Positions 59,499 through 64,000 of a stretch of 64,000 nucleotides of DNA are shown here, piece by piece (the stretch's first letter is position 1; each line of letters starts with the position of its first letter). This DNA comes from Sambucus nigra (Eukaryota > Streptophyta > Magnoliopsida > Dipsacales > Adoxaceae), in contig OX422207.1 in the NCBI GenBank assembly GCA_949130495.1, positions 370,967,868-371,031,867 on the forward strand, written 5' to 3'. The translations under genes and the position numbers were made by a program. The notes beneath the pieces were generated by a model. That model did not search any database and was not told the origin of the DNA. It worked only from the letters and a program-made list of their open reading frames with translations.

Positions 59499-62400
59499 TC
59501 ACCCCATACATGTCGGGGGTGCGACGACCTCACTCTCTTTGTTCAATCGATCCCCATAAATGGGGTCCGACAGCCAGATTGTGTCGGCTTCTTTAACCAT
59601 GGCTTCCAAATAAGGCTTGAGACGATGCCCATTGACTTTAAAAGTGTTTCCCCCTTTCTCATCTATTAGTTCAATGGCTCCATGGGGAAATACCTCTTTC
59701 ACAATGTACGGACCAGACCATCGTGATCGTAATTTTCCGGGAAACAAGTGCAACCGGGAGTTGTAGAGAAGTACTTTTTGTCCCAAATGAAACTCTTTCT
59801 TACGAATGATTCCGTCATGAGCTCGTTTCATTCGGTCCTTGGATATTTTAGCACTTTCATACGCATCATTGCGCATTTCTTCCAACTCATTCAACTGAAG
59901 TTTACGTGTTTCACCGGCTTTATCCATTTTGAAGTTCACCCTTTTGATAGCCCAATACGCTTTGTGTTCGATTTCAACTGGAAGATGACAAGGTTTTCCA
60001 TACACAAATCGAAATGGGGACATCCCAAGGGGATTCTTGTATGCGGTTCTATAAGCCCAGAGAGCATCAGTCAATCTAAGAGACCAGTCTTTCCTATTAG
60101 GATCAATTGTCTTTTCCAAGATATTCTTGATTTCCCGATTAGCAAGCTCGGCTTGGCCATTCGATTGGGGGTGATAGGGGTGCTAACCTTATGGACAATT
60201 CCATACTTCCGCATTAGTTTCTCTATCGGCCTATTGCAAAAATGAGTTCCATTATCACTAATTATGGCCTTAGGCATACCAAAGCGAGAAAGTATATTTT
60301 CTGGAATAAATTTTATCACCACCTTGCTGTCATTCGTCCTTGTAGCTATAGCCTCTACCCATTTTGAGACATAATCTACAGCGACGAGGATGTATAGAAA
60401 ACCAAAAGAAGGGGGAAAGGGCCCCATGAAGTCAATACCCCCACAATCAAACAACTCCAAGACTAAAATAGGGGATAATGGCATCATATCACGGCGAGTA
60501 ATAGCTCCCATTCTTTGGCATCTATCGCAAGATTTACAAAAAGCATTCACGTCCCGGAAGATTGTGGGCCAATAAAGACCACTTTGAAGGATTTTCGCAG
60601 CAGTTTTATTTTTAGAAAAATGACCGCCACATGCTTCCGAATGACAGAATCGAATTACCCCTTGGATTTCCTCATTGGGTACACATCTCCGGATAATTTG
60701 GTCAGCACAATACTTAAACAAATATGGATCATCATAAAAGAACATGCGTGACCAAGTAATGAACCTCCTTCTCTCTTGCGGATTCCAACTAGATGGAACA
60801 ACTCCAGTGACAAGGTAATTGACTATATCTGCAAACCAAGGGAGAGAAGAGGTAGCAAATAGATTCTCATCCGGAAAATACTCGTCTATGGGAATGGGAT
60901 CAATAGGCACGTCGGACGAGAGTCGTGACAAATGGTCAGCAACGACGTTTTCTACTCCTTTCTTATCTTGAATCGAGAGATTAAACTCTTGTAGGAGTAG
61001 GATCCACCTGATTAGACGGGGTTTGGCATCTTTCTTGCTCAAGAGATATTTAAGTGCCGAATGATCAGTGAAGCAAAGGATAGGCGACCCAACAATGTAA
61101 GAGCGAAATTTGTCGAGAGCAAAAATGACTGCTAGCAACTCTTTCTCTGTAGTAGAGTAATTAAGCTGAGGGCCAGATAATGTTCGGCTAGCATAGTAAA
61201 TAACATGAGCTTTCTTGTCTTTCCTCTGTCCAAGAACAGCCCCAATCGCGTAATCACTTGCATCACACATAAGCTCAAAGGGTAGTGACCAATCCGGAGC
61301 TTGCATGATAGGAGCGGAAATAAGCATGCTCTTAAGTTTATCAAATGCTTCTTGACATGCTTTATTCCACTCAAATGGAGTGTCCTTCATGAGAAGATTA
61401 CTCAAAGGTCTAGCGATGGCGCTAAAGTCTTTGATAAACCTCCTATAAAATCCAGCATGGCCTAGAAAGGACCTCACATCTTTAAGTGATTTTGGCGGGG
61501 GTAACTCAGCTATTACTTCAATTTTTGCTCGATCAACTTCAATCCCCCTAGATGAGATTATGTGGCCCAAGACTACACCCTCGGTAACCATGAAATGGCA
61601 TTTTTCCCAATTGAGGACTAAGTCTTTTTCCACACATCGGAATAGAACTCTCTCAAGATTAGCTAAACAATGGTCAAAAGATGAACCGAAAACGCTGAAA
61701 TCGTCCATGAACACCTCAAGACCTTTTTCAATCATATCGCTAAAGAGACTTAACATGCACCTTTGAAAAGTAGCTGGCGCATTACATAACCCAAATGGCA
61801 TACGTTTATAGGCAAATGTACCAAACGGACATGTAAAAGTCGTCTTTTCTTGATCAAGTACATCCACTTCAATCTGATTATAATCGGAATACCCATCTAG
61901 GAAACAATAGTAAGGATGACCCGCTACTCGTTCAATAACTTGATCGATGAACGGTAAGGGAAAATGATCCTTTCGAGTTCTGGCATTGAGCTTTCGGTAG
62001 TCAATGCAAACACGCCACCCGGTGGTGGTGCGTTGAGGTATTAATTCTCCCTTAGCATTTTCAACCACAGTCATCCCTGATTTCTTTGGAACGACCTGAA
62101 TTGGGCTCACCCATTTACTATCCGAAATGGGATATATAATTCCAGCATCTAGCAATTTGATTATTTCCGCTCTTACTACATCTTTCATGGTTGGATTTAA
62201 TCGCCTTTGCATCTCTCGCGAGGGCTTCACTTCTTCTTCAAGATGGATTTCATGGGTACAAATCAACGGACTTATACCTTTCAAATCTACTATGGTCCAA
62301 CCAAAAGCACTTCTATGCTTTCGTAACACATCTAACAACATACCTTCTTGCCCTTTTTCTAGATGGGAAGACACAACAACAGGAAATGTGTCATTCTCAC

Positions 62401-63271
62401 CTAAAAAGGCATATTTGACGTGGGAGGGTAGTTTCTTCAACTCAAGACTAGGAAATCTATGTTCAGAGGGGATCATGGGTGTCTCCCTCGGAGGGAATTC
62501 TTCATACCTAGAAATCCAGTCAACCGCTCTCAAACTCTCAAAACTCTCTTCCTCTTGTAACCAAATTTTCAACTCTTCCACCTCTCTCTCAAACTCAGTA
62601 TAAGCACTCATTTGTGCACCACTTTGCACTAAGCACACTTTCAGAGCATCTCCTCCTATGATTGTCTCAATATTTTCATCCACAACTTCCTCAATAAGAT
62701 CCACTTCAATAATCTCGTCCTCATCACCCATTTGGTTAGCGACATTGAAAATATTAGTCTCGAGAGTCATGTTTCCAAAAGTGAGTTGCATTTGGCCATT
62801 CCGTGTATTGATCAAAGCATTAGCGGTAGCTAATAACGGTCGGCCCAATATAATTGGAACATGATTTCTCGTATGGGGAACAGGCTCGGTGTCCCAAATA
62901 ACAAAATCAACGAGAAAGTAGAACGTGTCCACTTGAACTATCACGTCTTCTACAATCCCACGAGGCACTTTGACTGTTATATCCGCTAACTGTAGAGTGA
63001 TTCGGGTAGGTTTTAAATCACCTAAATCAAGCTTCTTATAGATGGAGTATGGGAGGATATTTACACTCACACCTAAATCAAGCAATGCTTTTTCCACTCT
63101 TGTTTCTCCTATGATACACGAAATGGTAGGTGCACCTGGATCTTTAAATTTTGGTGGAAGATCATTGAGAAAAACTGAGCTCACATTTTGTGCCAAGAAA
63201 ACATTTTTCTTCACCTTAAGACGTCTCTTGACAGTCAAAAGATCTTTAATAACCTTAGCATATGCTGGAAT
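59499..63271 (-). pseudogene. pol: Athila-like pol polyprotein of G (protease-RT-RNase H-integrase), one frameshift
   Basis: The main frame (63238-60071, 1,055 residues) has protease ('LLDLGVSVNILPYS', residues 52-65), RT ('GWRVCIDYRKLNART' at 407; catalytic 'FMDDF' at 510-514), RNase H ('MCDASDYAIGAVLG' with D659; 'FTDHSAL' D725; 'ADHLSRL' D768) and integrase (zinc part with H866, H873, C904, C907; core D936 and D995). A one-base deletion at about 60177, just after 'VHKVSTP', shifts the frame. The rest, with the third catalytic residue and the C-terminal domain ('[17 protein letters not shown]', 'EHKAYWAIK'), continues in the frame of 60119-59499. RT-RNase H look intact; integrase is broken. 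It would copy element RNA in virus-like particles and insert the cDNA. Confidence 0.92.
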
Positions 63272-64000
63272 TTATTGAATAGAATCAAGGAACGGCAAGT
63301 TCAATTTTACTTGCTTCAACACATCCAACACCTCGGTACGCGAAGCACCTTTCTTAGGTGACTTTAAGCGTTGAGGAAATGGAGCAGCAGTAGGCAACTT
63401 GACTTCAATATCAGGCTCAACTTCTGCATCTTTCAATTCCTTTTCTAAGGAAGGTTCTTCAGACTCGGAAGTTTCAGATTCCTTGGCAATCTCGGGTTCC
63501 GCTCCATCATCATTCACCTTTGGCAATTTAGGTGCTAGATCAATTACGCGGCCACTACGAAGAGTAGTAACAGCTTGACATTGTTCTTGCAAATCTGATG
63601 ATGTGGAGCAAATCGTGGATTGACCTTGAAGAGGTGGTCTTTGGCCTTGGGCTGGAAGTTTACCCTTCTCTTGAGTATTCACTGCAGACTGCAACCTAGA
63701 GATGTTAGTATGCATTTCAGCGAACATTCGCTCAAATTTAGCATCTCTCTCTTTTTGGGATTGGATGAATTGATTGAAATTATCTTCAAGAGATCTCCTA
63801 GGTGGAGGTACATAAGGACCGGGAGGTGGTACTTGCATAGGATTTGCCACTTGCTGAAATTGAGGGGGGTGTGGTAGAGTCATCTGTGGGTTAGGAACCA
63901 TCCCACCTTGGGGTTGTCCATAATTGAACCCGGGATTCCTCCACGATTGATTATATGCATTCCCTTGCTGAGCATTATAATTTCCTCGAAAACCTCCTAT
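63272..64000 (-). pseudogene. gag: Gag C-terminal part of element G (runs off the window)
   Basis: Open from the right edge to a TAA at 63272-63274. It has an Asn/Gln/Gly-rich stretch ('NQSWRNPGFNYGQPQGG'), a Pro-rich stretch, a coiled-coil-like segment ('FNQFIQSQKERDAKFERMF') and an acidic Glu/Ser-rich stretch, then 'LKSPKKGASRTEVLDVLKQV'. This is the usual gag-to-protease linker of Athila elements. The frame of pol is the same: after the TAA it goes on with 'IPAYAKVIKDL', so gag and pol were one frame and the TAA is probably a nonsense mutation. The true start is outside the window. Confidence 0.82.

Larger units (their letters stand above)
54489..64000 (-). mobile_element. Athila-like Ty3 retrotransposon G (partial, minus strand)
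   Basis: From left to right: 3' LTR (54489-56049), PPT (56050-56060), 1.7 kb untranslated, ORF3 (57788-58933), spacer with palindromes, pol (59499-63271) and gag (63272 to the edge). The 5' LTR and PBS lie beyond 64000. The Athila group is indicated by the integrase C-terminal phrase 'EHKAYWAIK', the RT motif 'VFMDDFSVFG' and a third ORF after pol. Three defects are visible: a stop at the gag-pol junction, a one-base deletion in integrase and a stop early in ORF3. It is otherwise well kept and among the youngest insertions here. Confidence 0.87.

Noticed and set aside
59748..60245. 165-codon plus-strand ORF opposite integrase
   Set aside because: Shadow of the pol gene on the other strand; the same holds for 62127-62603 and other plus-strand ORFs between 59500 and 63900.

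Overview
The window is plant nuclear DNA made almost entirely of transposable elements. I see no host protein gene, no rRNA or tRNA gene, no CRISPR array and no bacterial-type operon. A land plant, most likely an angiosperm with a repeat-rich genome, is indicated by Ty1/copia and Ty3/gypsy LTR retrotransposons of plant type, primer-binding sites for initiator tRNA-Met, a CACTA terminus, a foldback MITE, long (TA)n/(CT)n microsatellites and many solo LTRs. The species cannot be told from the sequence.

Layout. 1-1860 is an A-rich, decayed tandem repeat with a period near 180 bp. At 2462-49593 lies one old copia element (called Z here, minus strand), inflated to 47 kb by later insertions. Inside Z are a foldback MITE (4081-4591), element A (5161-15155) and element B (16586-45620). 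Inside B are solo LTR F (18617-21781, in the 3' LTR of B), full-length element C (24097-33837), solo LTR X (35015-39622, in the protease region) with solo LTR D inside it (36895-39305), and solo LTR Y (40359-41799, in gag). Insertion ends were read from LTR termini and 5-bp target-site duplications: ATAAA (A), CTTTG (B), TTATG (F), CGACT (C), AAAAG (X), CTGAA (D), ATGAG (Y) and ATATC/CTATC (Z).

A, B, C, F and D look like one broad group, the Tekay/Del-type chromoviruses: LTRs of 2.4-3.2 kb with TGTRACA-type ends, a tRNA-iMet PBS, and in A, B and C a G-rich PPT beside a conserved block. All five lie on the minus strand. A, B and C have internal domains of about 4 kb without an intact gag-pol; B keeps recognisable gag and protease fragments. 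They are non-autonomous, LARD-like derivatives. X, Y and the right-hand element G have Athila/Tat-type LTRs.

Right of Z come a probable tRNA-derived SINE (about 49600-49790), about 1.2 kb of unassigned DNA, a plus-strand copia element W (50978-54488; gag, protease, integrase and the start of RT, all with stops or frameshifts) and a minus-strand Athila-like element G (54489 to beyond 64000). G cuts W inside its RT. G has a 3' LTR, two PPT-like tracts, a third ORF in the position of the env-like gene, a nearly complete pol and part of gag.

The observation most worth following is that at least six element families here (A, B, C, F, Y, G) carry a small cluster of CpG-containing, self-complementary 10-14 bp words in the LTR. 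The word differs between most families but the arrangement is shared, and in A and C the number of units differs between the two LTRs of one element. Two other conserved non-coding signals are a short LTR hairpin with a covarying base pair and a ~110-bp internal block shared by A, B and C.
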